A stretch of 32,472 nt of DNA, taken from contig JAFAFP010000171.1 of the NCBI GenBank assembly GCA_023423415.1, positions 1 through 32,472 of the forward strand. Direction: 5' to 3'. A model generated the notes under the pieces. It was not told where the DNA came from. It was given only the letters and a program-made list of their open reading frames with translations, and made no database searches. Of this stretch, positions 1 through 7,496 are shown piece by piece; position 1 is the stretch's first letter, and every line of letters begins with the position of its first letter. The DNA is from Pseudomonadota bacterium (GTDB lineage: Bacteria > Pseudomonadota > Alphaproteobacteria > Rhizobiales > Xanthobacteraceae). The position numbers and the translations under genes are program-made.

Positions 1-122
1 CTCTCCCCGCGTGCGGGGAGAGGGTCGGGGTGAGGGGCATTTTTGAGCATTCGAGCAAGTGGATGCACCTCCTCATCCGGTCGCCCTCGGCGACCGACCT
101 CTCCCCGCAAGCGGGGAGAGGT
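1..122. repeat. GC-rich palindromic intergenic repeat
   Basis: Two near-identical hairpins flank this element. The first has arms ctctccccgc (1-10) and gcggggagag (13-22). The second has 12-bp arms at 97-108 and 111-122 around an AA loop. The sequence between them is also partly self-complementary (a gaggggc stretch near 31-38 and a cctcatccgg stretch at 70-79). This layout matches the short mosaic repeats scattered between genes in Bradyrhizobium-like genomes; that identity is from memory. The element lies inside the upstream extension of the following reading frame, which argues that the extension is not coding. Confidence 0.75.
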
Positions 123-144
123 AAGAGCAGAGACGGTGCCCGAC

Positions 145-1752
145 ATGTTTGATGTCACGCAACTCCGTTCACAATTCGAGCCGTCGGCTCGAGTCGTTCC
201 CGAAATGCTGAAGCGACAGGCGGCGCGCTATGGCGACAAGCCGCTGTTCGTTTGCGAAGGGACGAGCTGGAGCTACGCACAGGTTGCGGATATCGCCGCG
301 CGCAGTGGCGGCCGCTTTGCCGCGGCTGGGATCAAGAAGGGTGATCGCGTCGCAATCCTGTGCGGCAACCGGACAGAGTTCATCGATCTGTTTTTCGGCT
401 GCGCCTGGGTCGGGGCGGTATCGGTCCCGATCAATGTCGCGGCGCGCGGGCCGCAACTGGAGCATATGCTGCGGACCAGCGGCGCCCGATTGCTGGTGCT
501 TGAGACGGAGTGGCTGCCGGCGCTTGAGTTTGTCGATTTCTCCGGCCTGGCTGTCGAGACGATCTGGATCATCGATCCGACTGCGGACGCGCCGGCGCAG
601 CATCAGTCGCTTCCGGTTCGCAAGCTTCCTGAGCTTACCGATCCCGTTGCCGCCGCGGATCTGAAGCCGCACGATTTCCTGACCATTCTGTTCACGTCAG
701 GAACCACGGGACCGTCAAAGGGTGTCTGTGCGCCGCATGCGCAGTATTTCTGGTGGGGATACTACGTGGCCCGGCAGCTCGATCTGCGCGAGGGCGATGT
801 GCTGCACACGACCCTGCCGCTATTCCACGTGAATGCGCTGGCGACGTTCTTCCAGGCGTTGCTCACCGGCTCCAGTCAGGTGGTCGAGAAGCGGCTGTCG
901 GTGTCGAACTTCTGGCCGGCTTTGGTCAAATCCGGAGCGACGGTCACGTATGTGCTCGGCGCGATGGTGCCGATGCTGTTGTCTCGCCCGCCGAGTGAGG
1001 ACGAGCGTCGTCACAAGGTCAGGTGCGCGCTCGCGCCCGGAGTGCCTGCGCCATTGCATGATGTCTTCACGGAGCGCAGCGGCATTGTTCTGCTTGACGG
1101 CTATGGCGCGACCGAAAGCAACGCCGTGATCGGCACCAATATGAACAACCGCCGGTCGGGATGGATCGGCCCGCTCGTTGAAGGCTTTCAGGCGCGTGTT
1201 GTTGACGACGAAGACAACGATGTGCCGGACAACACGCCCGGCGAATTGCTGCTGCGTGGCGACGAGCCGTTCTCGATGGCGTCGGGCTATTTCGGCATGC
1301 CCGAGAAGACCGTCGAAGCCTGGCGCAATCTCTGGCTTCATACCGGCGACCGCGTGGTGCGCAATGAAGATGGATATTTCAAATTCATCGACCGGATGAA
1401 GGATTCCATCCGTCGCCGCGGCGAGAACATTTCGTCGTTCGAGGTCGAGCGGGTGATCATGTCGCATCCGGCGGTGGAGATCGCCGCCGTGTTTCCGGTG
1501 CCGTCCGAACTCGCCGAAGACGAGGTGATGACGACTGTCGTGGTGAAGTCCGGCGCAACGCTGAATGGCGAAGAACTGGTCCGTTTCTGCGAGGGCCGGC
1601 TGTCCTATTTCGCCATTCCGCGTTTTGTGGAATTTGCCGACGATCTGCCGCGCACCGAAAGCGGCAAGGTGCAGAAATTCAAATTGCGCGAGCGCGGACG
1701 ATCCGCCGATACCTGGGATCGGGACGCGGCGGGCATCAAGTTGAAGCGGTGA
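145..1752 (+). CDS. AMP-dependent synthetase/ligase (acyl-CoA ligase, CaiC-like)
   Basis: This is a 535-residue member of the ANL superfamily, which activates a carboxylic acid with ATP to an acyl-adenylate and then usually to the CoA thioester in the cytoplasm. The P-loop-like motif TSGTTGPSKG lies at about residues 184-193, YGATE at 320-324, TGD at 400-402, the hinge RRRGENIS at 423-430, and the C-terminal catalytic Lys in ESGKVQ at about 508. Length and motif order are normal for the family. The frame is open back to 43, but that part lies in a palindromic repeat and has no ligase-like sequence, so I chose the ATG at 145; a GTG at 136 is also possible. Overall feel is closest to crotonobetaine/carnitine-CoA ligases, but the substrate is not readable. 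It heads a same-strand group with an EthD-like protein and an aldolase-cyclase fusion, suggesting acid catabolism. Confidence 0.88.
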   Translation: MFDVTQLRSQFEPSARVVPEMLKRQAARYGDKPLFVCEGTSWSYAQVADIAARSGGRFAAAGIKKGDRVAILCGNRTEFIDLFFGCAWVGAVSVPINVAARGPQLEHMLRTSGARLLVLETEWLPALEFVDFSGLAVETIWIIDPTADAPAQHQSLPVRKLPELTDPVAAADLKPHDFLTILFTSGTTGPSKGVCAPHAQYFWWGYYVARQLDLREGDVLHTTLPLFHVNALATFFQALLTGSSQVVEKRLSVSNFWPALVKSGATVTYVLGAMVPMLLSRPPSEDERRHKVRCALAPGVPAPLHDVFTERSGIVLLDGYGATESNAVIGTNMNNRRSGWIGPLVEGFQARVVDDEDNDVPDNTPGELLLRGDEPFSMASGYFGMPEKTVEAWRNLWLHTGDRVVRNEDGYFKFIDRMKDSIRRRGENISSFEVERVIMSHPAVEIAAVFPVPSELAEDEVMTTVVVKSGATLNGEELVRFCEGRLSYFAIPRFVEFADDLPRTESGKVQKFKLRERGRSADTWDRDAAGIKLKR

Positions 1753-1786
1753 TGGAGCAGCATCGGGCGAGCACAATCTCTCTCCG

Positions 1787-1903
1787 GTCATTGCCGGGCT
1801 TGACCCGGCAATCCATCTGTCGAAGAAACTTTTGATCGTTGATGGATGCGCGGGTTAAAAGGCGTCAACGACGCCGTCTTCGACGGCTATGCCCGCGCAT
1901 GAC
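1787..1903. repeat. Intergenic palindromic repeat, GTCAT...ATGAC type
   Basis: The element begins gtcattgccgggc and ends gcccgcgcatgac, giving imperfect terminal inverted repeats. Inside are a second complementary pair (atccatc at 1811-1817, gatggatg at 1841-1848) and a small nested palindrome near 1861-1886. It fills most of the gap between two same-strand genes. A relative with the same ends occurs at 11199-11275. Elements of this form are familiar from Rhizobiales intergenic regions; a role (REP-like, mRNA stability, dead MITE) is not established here. Confidence 0.7.
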
Positions 1904-1917
1904 AAGTGGGATAAAGC

Positions 1918-2649
1918 ATGGCGATTTCCTGGTTCTGTCAGTGGGACGCAAAAGGCGGTCAATCGCCGACGCTGGACGAGCATGACCATCAGGGCTTGCT
2001 CGCCTTCCTGCGCGGGTGCCCGCGGCTGATCGAAGGCCATGTGATGACGCCGGTGCACGCGCACGATCCGCATTATGCGGCGGAGTTGCATACATCGCCG
2101 GCATTGGTGTTGCAGCTTGAATTCGCCGAGATCGCCGACCTAGAACTCGGCCTGCGTCCGCATGGTTATTTGCAGATGCTGGCGCATGCCGACCTTTTGC
2201 CGAGCCTGGAAGGCGCCACGGCGAGCCACCATGCGATGTTGACGCGGCGTTATCCGGTCGCGGAGCCTGTCGAAGGCGAGCGCGCCGATGGTCTGCTCAG
2301 CTATCTCGTCGAGTATGAGGGGCCGGCGAAGGACGAGAATGCCTGGCATCTGTTCTATGTCGAAGGCCACCCGCCGCTGCTGGCGAAGTTTCCGGGCATC
2401 CGCAAGATCGAGATCTATACGCCCGCAGTGGTGATATCAGCGCTGCCGTTCGAGGTCCGCAAAACCATGCAGCGAAACAAGACCGTGTTCGACAGCCCCG
2501 AAGCGATGAACGCGGCGATGGCGAGCCCGGTGCGCGCGGCGTTGCGGCGTGACTTCCACAAATTTCCTGAATTCGAAGGAGCGGCCGCGCATTATCCATT
2601 CCGCACAGTGACCGTGCAGGGCGAGCGGTATTCGCAACGGCACGGTTAA
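1918..2649 (+). CDS. EthD-like dimeric alpha-beta barrel protein, function unknown
   Basis: The 243-residue product has no signal peptide or membrane segment. Its C-terminal half carries the pattern typical of EthD-family small barrels. A 'FPGIRKIEIYTP' strand is followed about 35 residues later by 'FDSPEAMNAAMASPVRAAL', then a helix and a Tyr/Phe-rich end. EthD proteins are about 100 residues, so this protein may hold two barrel units or one barrel with an unrelated N-terminal half; the N-terminal part (SWFCQWDAK, then LLAFLRGCPRLIEGHVMTP) looks like a diverged copy. The ATG at 1918 follows a weak GGGA-like site and starts just beyond the repeat element. Relatives often sit in degradation clusters, and here it lies between an acyl-CoA ligase and an aldolase-cyclase ORF. 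A catalytic or oxidative side-role is inference only. Confidence 0.7.
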   Translation: MAISWFCQWDAKGGQSPTLDEHDHQGLLAFLRGCPRLIEGHVMTPVHAHDPHYAAELHTSPALVLQLEFAEIADLELGLRPHGYLQMLAHADLLPSLEGATASHHAMLTRRYPVAEPVEGERADGLLSYLVEYEGPAKDENAWHLFYVEGHPPLLAKFPGIRKIEIYTPAVVISALPFEVRKTMQRNKTVFDSPEAMNAAMASPVRAALRRDFHKFPEFEGAAAHYPFRTVTVQGERYSQRHG

Positions 2650-2804
2650 GGTTAAGGTTTTTCGGCATGTGGGCAGCAAGACAAAATGCACACGTGGTCG
2701 GGCAATTGGATAGACTGGAGGCCGAACAAAACAATCGGCGGCAACAGGGTATTCTTGGCGTGATGGATCATACGTTCGTCGCGCCACGTGATGTGGAGTG
2801 ATCG

Positions 2805-4451
2805 ATGTCAGGCGTAACCTTGCCCTTGCGTCACCGGATCGGGCAAAGCGAGCCGATAGGTCTGTTCTGGATGTCGCTTGGATCGCCGGCGGTCATCGAA
2901 CTGGCTGCGCAGGCTGCACCCGACGCAATCGTCATCGATGCGCAGCACGGGCTTTGGGATCGCCGGTCGATTGAGAATGCTGTCGGTCTTGCGTCGAAGG
3001 CTGCGCCGGTGCTGGTGCGCGTGACCGAGAATTCCGCGATCGCGATCGGGCAGTCGCTCGACGCCGGCGCTGAAGGCGTGATCGTTCCGCTGATCGAAAC
3101 CGATGGAGAAGCGGCGGCGGCGGTCGCCGCGGCGCGTTTTCCGCCCGAGGGCTCGCGCTCGGGTGGTGGCGTGCGTCCGCTCGGTCGCGATTTCGGCGCC
3201 TATTACATGCACGCCATGCAGAATACGATTGTCGGCGTGATGATCGAGACGCTGCGCGGCGTGCGGAATGCCGCGGCGATCGCCAATACTCCGGGCGTCG
3301 ATTTCGTGCTGATCGGAACGGGTGATCTTGCGGTTTCGCTGAACGGATTTCCACGGGTGGATTCACGGCATGCCGAGGCCTGTAACGCGATCCTCGAGGC
3401 GTGCCGAACGGCTGGGATTCCCTGCGGCATCTATACGGGCAATGCAGATGCTGCGGTTGCTCGCCATCGCGACGGCTATCCGATTGTGGTGGTGGCCAAC
3501 GATATCGAGGTGGTCGTTGGCGGCTTCGGGCAGGCCATGAAGCAGTTTAGCGACGTGACTCGTGGAACGCCTTCCGGCATTGTTCAGGCCGCTCAGACCT
3601 CCGCCGGTTATCTCGCCACCGATGATCTCGTCGATGAGACGATTTCTCCGACCGAAGAAGGGAACGACAACGTGTCCGACGTCCTGCTGAAATTTGCTTC
3701 TTTCATTGCCGACGGCAAGATCCGCGTTGTGGATTTGACGCAGACGCTCAAGCCGTCGACGCCGGTAATTCAATTGCCGCCACCGCTCGCGCAATCCGAT
3801 CCATTCCGCGTCTCCGAAATTTCGCGTTACGACGATCGCGGGCCGGCCTGGTACTGGAACAACATCTCCTGCGGCGAGCATACCGGAACGCATTTCGACG
3901 CGCCGGCGCACTGGGTCAGCGGCAAGCATTATGCCGATGGCTATACCGATACTGTGTCGGTGCAGCGCTTCGTTGCGCCGGCCGTGGTGATCGACTGCAG
4001 CAAGGAAGCGGCGGCGGATGAGAAATTCCTGCTCGAGCCAGCACATATCGAAGCCTGGGAAGCCAAGCATGGCCGGATTCCGGATGGCGCCTGGGTGCTG
4101 ATGCGCACCGACTGGTCGAAGCGTGAGGATCCGGGCCGCTTCCTCAACATGAAGGACGATGGTCCGCATGTGCCGGGGCCGTCAGCCGCAGCCGTGACGT
4201 TCCTCGTGCAGCAGCGCAACGTGAACGGTTGGGGCGTAGAGGCTGTCGGCACCGATGCCGGTATGGCGTTCTCGTTCGAGCCGGCTTTCCCGGCGCATCA
4301 TCTGATGCATGGCGCGAACAAGTTCGGTCTCGCCAGCCTGTGCAATCTCGATCAGTTGCCGGCGACGGGCGCCGTGCTGATCACCGCGCCGCTGAAGATC
4401 GAAAAGGGGTCGGGCAGTCCGCTGCGTGTGCTGGCGCTGGTGCCGGCTTAA
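2805..4451 (+). CDS. HpcH/HpaI aldolase fused to cyclase-family metal hydrolase
   Basis: This is one 548-residue ORF holding two complete enzymes. Residues about 13-250 are an HpcH/HpaI-type class II aldolase: catalytic-type His48 in DAQHG, Arg72 in VRV, and metal ligands Glu148 (MIET) and Asp174 (GTGDL). Residues about 296-548 are a cyclase/kynurenine-formamidase-like hydrolase with the metal-binding signature HTGTHFDAPAH at 359-369. The two are joined by about 40 residues with no recognisable fold. Each half has the normal length of a stand-alone protein. A GTG at 3672 with an AAGGGA site 8 nt upstream falls exactly at the start of the cyclase half, so the cyclase could also be made separately. 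Aldolases of this family cleave or form 2-keto-3-deoxy or 4-hydroxy-2-oxo acids, and cyclases open lactone or amide bonds; the actual substrates are unknown. A strong terminator follows. Confidence 0.85.
   Translation: MSGVTLPLRHRIGQSEPIGLFWMSLGSPAVIELAAQAAPDAIVIDAQHGLWDRRSIENAVGLASKAAPVLVRVTENSAIAIGQSLDAGAEGVIVPLIETDGEAAAAVAAARFPPEGSRSGGGVRPLGRDFGAYYMHAMQNTIVGVMIETLRGVRNAAAIANTPGVDFVLIGTGDLAVSLNGFPRVDSRHAEACNAILEACRTAGIPCGIYTGNADAAVARHRDGYPIVVVANDIEVVVGGFGQAMKQFSDVTRGTPSGIVQAAQTSAGYLATDDLVDETISPTEEGNDNVSDVLLKFASFIADGKIRVVDLTQTLKPSTPVIQLPPPLAQSDPFRVSEISRYDDRGPAWYWNNISCGEHTGTHFDAPAHWVSGKHYADGYTDTVSVQRFVAPAVVIDCSKEAAADEKFLLEPAHIEAWEAKHGRIPDGAWVLMRTDWSKREDPGRFLNMKDDGPHVPGPSAAAVTFLVQQRNVNGWGVEAVGTDAGMAFSFEPAFPAHHLMHGANKFGLASLCNLDQLPATGAVLITAPLKIEKGSGSPLRVLALVPA
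3658..3674 (+). promoter_or_regulatory. Internal ribosome binding site and GTG at domain junction
   Basis: AAGGGA at 3658-3663 lies 8 nt before a GTG (3672-3674) that is in frame with the fused ORF. A cyclase started there would be 259 residues, the usual stand-alone size, beginning VSDVLLKFASF (first residue Met in practice). This is either a working internal start or a relic of a time when the two genes were separate. Confidence 0.45.
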
Positions 4452-4483
4452 TCGGCATCGTTTTCCACGGTCGAAACAGAAGA

Positions 4484-4509
4484 GGGCGCGTCGATGACGC
4501 GCCCTTTTT
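4484..4509 (+). terminator. Rho-independent terminator, probably bidirectional
   Basis: Arms gggcgcgtc (4484-4492) and gacgcgccc (4496-4504) form a 9-bp GC-rich stem with a GAT loop, followed by TTTTT on the plus strand. On the minus strand the hairpin is followed by a T/C-rich stretch (tcttctgttt). It lies between convergent genes ending at 4451 and 4548, so it can serve both. Nearly the same hairpin recurs at 15403-15426. Confidence 0.9.
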
Positions 4510-4547
4510 CATCCACTGAGCGGCTCTCTGGTGATTGCGCCGGCGTA

Positions 4548-5516
4548 CTACTCCGCCTTCACATTCATTGTCCGTGCCAGTTCGCCCCAACGTGCAAGAT
4601 CGTTCTTTGTCATGCGTCCGAGGTCTTCCGGTTTGTCGGCAACAATAGGAAGCCCGGATTCCGCGAGTTTGCGTTTCACATCGGGATTGTTGAGTGCGAA
4701 CACCAGCTCACGATTGAGCGTATCGATGACCGGCTTCGGCGTGCCCGCTGGCGCGTAGAATGCAAGCCAGGAGGTTGCTTCGAAATTCGGTACGGTCTCG
4801 GAGATGGACGGGACCTTGGGCATTTCCGAAAAGCGCTGCTTCTCCCCGATGCCGAGAAGGCGCAACGATCCCGCTTTCTCGTGTTCAATCATGGTGACGA
4901 GCGTTGCGATGATCGACTGGATATGGCCGCCGAGCAGATCGTTCATGGCCGGGCCGCCGCCCTTGTAGGGGACATGAACCAGTTCGGTGCCGGCAGTCCG
5001 ATTTAATAGAAGTCCGGCCATATGCTGCGGGCTGCCGATGCCGGCGGTGCCGTAGTTGACCTTCTTGGGGTTCTTTTTCACGTAGTCGAGGAATTCAGCC
5101 ATGGTCTTGGCTGGCACGGAGGGATGCACTGCGAGTCCGAGGATACCGCGCACCGCGGTGGTCACCGGCACGAAATCCTTGATCGGATCGAATGGCATCT
5201 GCTGGATATTCGGAACGATCGTCATCAAGGCGTTGGTGGTGAGCAGGATGGTGTGCCCATCCGGTGCAGCACGTGACACCACGAGCGAGCCGATGCTGCC
5301 GTTGCCGCCCGGCCGGTTCTCGATAATGACCGGATGCTTGAGCCGCTCCTGCATGATCGGCTGAACGAGACGCGCGACCTGTTCGGTCGAGGCGCCTGGC
5401 GGATAGGGGATGACGATGGTGACCGGGCGGGTGGGAAAATCCTGTGCCGGTGCGAGGCCGACCGTTCCAAGCAGCGCAATGCAGGCCAGCAGCGCGGCCC
5501 TTTTGAAGGACACCAT
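4548..5516 (-). CDS. Bug/TctC-family periplasmic solute-binding protein
   Basis: The 322-residue product has a signal peptide (VSFKRAALLACIALLGTVG, probable cleavage after APA near residue 24) and the typical N-terminal pattern of the Bordetella uptake gene family: FPTRPVTIVIPYPPG, then VIIENRPGGNGSIG, then PDGHTILL. Proteins of this family bind carboxylates in the periplasm and, when partnered, feed TctAB-type tripartite transporters. No TctA or TctB gene is in the window, which is common because this family is strongly expanded and often orphan. The ATG at 5516 is preceded by a strong GGGAGGA site 9 nt away. A perfect 9-bp palindrome at 5589-5608 lies upstream and may be its operator. The likely ligand is an acid degraded by the neighbouring ligase/aldolase/cyclase genes, but that is inference from position. 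Confidence 0.9.
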   Translation of the reverse strand: MVSFKRAALLACIALLGTVGLAPAQDFPTRPVTIVIPYPPGASTEQVARLVQPIMQERLKHPVIIENRPGGNGSIGSLVVSRAAPDGHTILLTTNALMTIVPNIQQMPFDPIKDFVPVTTAVRGILGLAVHPSVPAKTMAEFLDYVKKNPKKVNYGTAGIGSPQHMAGLLLNRTAGTELVHVPYKGGGPAMNDLLGGHIQSIIATLVTMIEHEKAGSLRLLGIGEKQRFSEMPKVPSISETVPNFEATSWLAFYAPAGTPKPVIDTLNRELVFALNNPDVKRKLAESGLPIVADKPEDLGRMTKNDLARWGELARTMNVKAE

Positions 5517-5588
5517 CCGTCATTCCTCCCACAGGAACTATGTCTTGCGATCCAGGCCGTCCGACGCCCCGGCACGCCTCGCATTATG

Positions 5589-5608
5589 AATTTCGCTACA
5601 GCGAAATT
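5589..5608. promoter_or_regulatory. Perfect palindrome upstream of the solute-binding protein gene
   Basis: Arms aatttcgct (5589-5597) and agcgaaatt (5600-5608) flank a 2-bp centre, about 72-92 bp before the start codon at 5516. The size, AT-rich ends and CG core resemble operators of dimeric regulators such as the IclR family. No regulator gene is adjacent, so the binder is unknown. A further agcgaa half-site-like sequence occurs near 5631. Confidence 0.5.
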
Positions 5609-5652
5609 ATTATCGATTAGACGAAGGGTAGCGAATGGGAGCAGACGCAGCA

Positions 5653-5685
5653 AGGCCGCGTATCGGGAATGCCGATACGCGGCCT
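5653..5685. other. Strong 13-bp hairpin between genes
   Basis: Arms aggccgcgtatcg (5653-5665) and cgatacgcggcct (5673-5685) pair perfectly around a 7-nt loop. It lies about 50 bp beyond the stop of the mlaD-like gene (minus strand). Neither side has a T run, so it is not a classical intrinsic terminator. It may protect the 3' end of the mla transcript or act with a termination factor. Confidence 0.55.
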
Positions 5686-5735
5686 GTCAGGGTGTCGTGT
5701 GCGACTGAGGCTAGGGGCGGGCGGCGTGTCGCGCC

Positions 5736-6644
5736 TTACCGACGCGATGTTGCCGGTGGGCTGCTGGTTGCAGGCTTTCCGCCGCCAAAGATAATCCGCG
5801 AGGGGTTCTCGTCGAAGTTCTTCACGGCACGATCGATCGTGTTGAGCGTGCGCCGTCCGTCGGCGGCAAGCGCGTCGATCCGCTTGTCCAGATTTTCCGC
5901 CGTCGCCTTGATGGCGCGGACAGCCTCCGGAACGTCGCCCTTGCCATTGGGGCCGCCGATCAGATTGTCGACGCCAGCAACGATGCTGTCGATCTTTGAG
6001 GAGTTGCGCGCCAGCGTCTCCGAGAAGGATTCGACATTGGTGGCGGTCTTTTCGAAGCTCTTGATCGTCTTTGTCAGCGATTCCGAATTCTCCGAGAGCA
6101 CTTCCGACAGCGTCTCCGTGAACGACTCGATGTTGCGGAGCGAGTTCTTGAGCGCATCCTGATTTTCGGCGAGCACGGCATCAATGCGTCGTGCCACATC
6201 GCGCGCTGCGGCCATCATGTCCTGCGATGAACTTGAGCCGGCCGTCAAAACCGGGACATCGCCCATCTTCATGGTGATGGGACCCGCGGAGGGCGAGCCG
6301 CCACGCAGCGCCAGCACGGCAATGCCAGTCAGGCCTTGCGAGTCGAGGCTGACTTCGGTGTCGGCGCGCACGGGCGTGTTGGCCTCAACCGAAATCGTCG
6401 CAAGCGCCTGCTTGGGATCCTGCGGATCAAGCGACAGATCGGTCACTTCGCCGACGCGAATGCCATTGAAGGTCACGGTTGCGCCGGAACGCAATCCGCC
6501 GATCGGTCCCTTGAACACGACACGATAGGCGACGCGCTCGCCGGTTCCGCCGACATGATGGAACCAATAGACAAAGCCGAATGCGCCAAAGATCACGGCG
6601 AGCGAGAACAATCCGATCAGTATGTAATTAGCTCTGGTTTCCAT
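5736..6644 (-). CDS. mlaD: MCE-domain lipid-transport substrate-binding protein (MlaD)
   Basis: The 302-residue product has a single N-terminal membrane anchor (residues about 7-29) and an MCE domain at about 38-120 (YRVVFKGPIGGLRSGATVTFNGIRVGEV split over the core strands). A long polar helical tail follows (about 145-285), rich in Ser/Glu/Asn and ending in a Ser/Pro/Thr stretch. MlaD-type proteins form a hexameric ring in the periplasm through which phospholipid passes to or from the MlaEF transporter in the inner membrane. The start at 6644 has a good GAGGTGA site, and the gene lies 9 bp after mlaF in the same operon. The tail is longer than in the 183-residue E. coli MlaD, as is usual for alphaproteobacterial relatives. 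No MlaC-type shuttle or auxiliary lipoprotein gene follows. Confidence 0.92.
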   Translation of the reverse strand: METRANYILIGLFSLAVIFGAFGFVYWFHHVGGTGERVAYRVVFKGPIGGLRSGATVTFNGIRVGEVTDLSLDPQDPKQALATISVEANTPVRADTEVSLDSQGLTGIAVLALRGGSPSAGPITMKMGDVPVLTAGSSSSQDMMAAARDVARRIDAVLAENQDALKNSLRNIESFTETLSEVLSENSESLTKTIKSFEKTATNVESFSETLARNSSKIDSIVAGVDNLIGGPNGKGDVPEAVRAIKATAENLDKRIDALAADGRRTLNTIDRAVKNFDENPSRIIFGGGKPATSSPPATSRR

Positions 6645-6653
6645 ACGCTCACC

Positions 6654-7478
6654 TCACACCGTAGCGCCGACGCGCCCGCGTTTTCCTCGGAAATATGCCT
6701 TCAACCAGGGATGCTCCGACGCGAGCATCGTCGACATGGGTCCAGCTGCGATCACCTTGCCATCGGCCAGCACGGCAATCCGGTCACACACGGAATGCAG
6801 GGAGTCGAGGTCATGCGTTACCATGAAAACCGTCAGCCCCAAAGTGCGCTGCAGAGTACGGATCAGATTGTCGAATTCGCCGGCGCTGATCGGATCGAGC
6901 CCCGACGTCGGTTCGTCGAGGAACACGATCGCCGGATCGAGCGCGAGCGCGCGGGCGAGGGCGACGCGCTTGATCATGCCGCCGGACAGTTCCGACGGCA
7001 TCTTGTTCAGCGCTTCCGGCGGCAGACCCACCATTTTCAGTTTGGCGGCGGCAATCTCGTCGAGCAGCCGTGGTGACAGATCGAGATATTCCCGCATCGG
7101 GAACTGCACGTTCTGCCGCACCGTGAGAGCGGAGAAGAGGGCGCCGTGCTGGAACAGAATGCCCCAGTGGCGCTCAATCAGCTGCTCGCGGAGTTCCTTG
7201 GCCTTGGAGAATTCCTGGCCAAACACCTCGATGGTGCCTTCGCTCGGCTGGATCAGACCGATCATGGTGCGGAGCAAGACAGATTTGCCGGCACCGGATG
7301 CGCCGACAAAGCCCAGGACCTCGCCGCGCTTCACGTCGAAGTTGACGCCTTTCAACACTTTCTGGCGCCTGAAGCTGACCTGAAGATTGCGCACCCGCAG
7401 CGCGATATCCTGCGAGATATCGAGCGTCGCCGGCGCTTCATCCTCGAACAGCGACAAGACGTTATCGGTGATGGACAT
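6654..7478 (-). CDS. mlaF: ABC transporter ATPase of the Mla/MCE lipid transport system
   Basis: This 274-residue ABC ATPase drives the lipid transporter formed with the adjacent MlaE-like permease and MlaD-like protein at the inner membrane. Walker A is GASGAGKS (59-66), the Q-loop Gln is at about 110 (LFQHGALF), the signature is LSGGM (164-168), Walker B is IVFLDEPTSGLDP with Asp188/Glu189, and the H-loop His is at about 222 (VTHDLDSL). The Q-loop neighbourhood and the SGGMIKRVALARA sequence are typical of the MlaF/Ttg2A branch. About 28 extra N-terminal residues precede the usual domain start. The start at 7478 follows a GGCGGGA site. It lies 18 bp after mlaE and 9 bp before mlaD, so the three are almost surely one transcript. 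Confidence 0.95.
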   Translation of the reverse strand: MSITDNVLSLFEDEAPATLDISQDIALRVRNLQVSFRRQKVLKGVNFDVKRGEVLGFVGASGAGKSVLLRTMIGLIQPSEGTIEVFGQEFSKAKELREQLIERHWGILFQHGALFSALTVRQNVQFPMREYLDLSPRLLDEIAAAKLKMVGLPPEALNKMPSELSGGMIKRVALARALALDPAIVFLDEPTSGLDPISAGEFDNLIRTLQRTLGLTVFMVTHDLDSLHSVCDRIAVLADGKVIAAGPMSTMLASEHPWLKAYFRGKRGRVGATV

Positions 7479-7496
7479 GGCTGTTCCCGCCGTTAC

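Noticed and set aside
43..144. Upstream extension of the acyl-CoA ligase reading frame
   Set aside because: It lies in a palindromic repeat and encodes Arg/Ser/Pro-rich sequence with no ligase resemblance; the ATG at 145 fits the family.
2646..2657. Direct TTAAGG repeats after the EthD-like gene as a CtrA site
   Set aside because: The TTAA spacing is 2 bp, not 7, and the first copy includes the stop codon.
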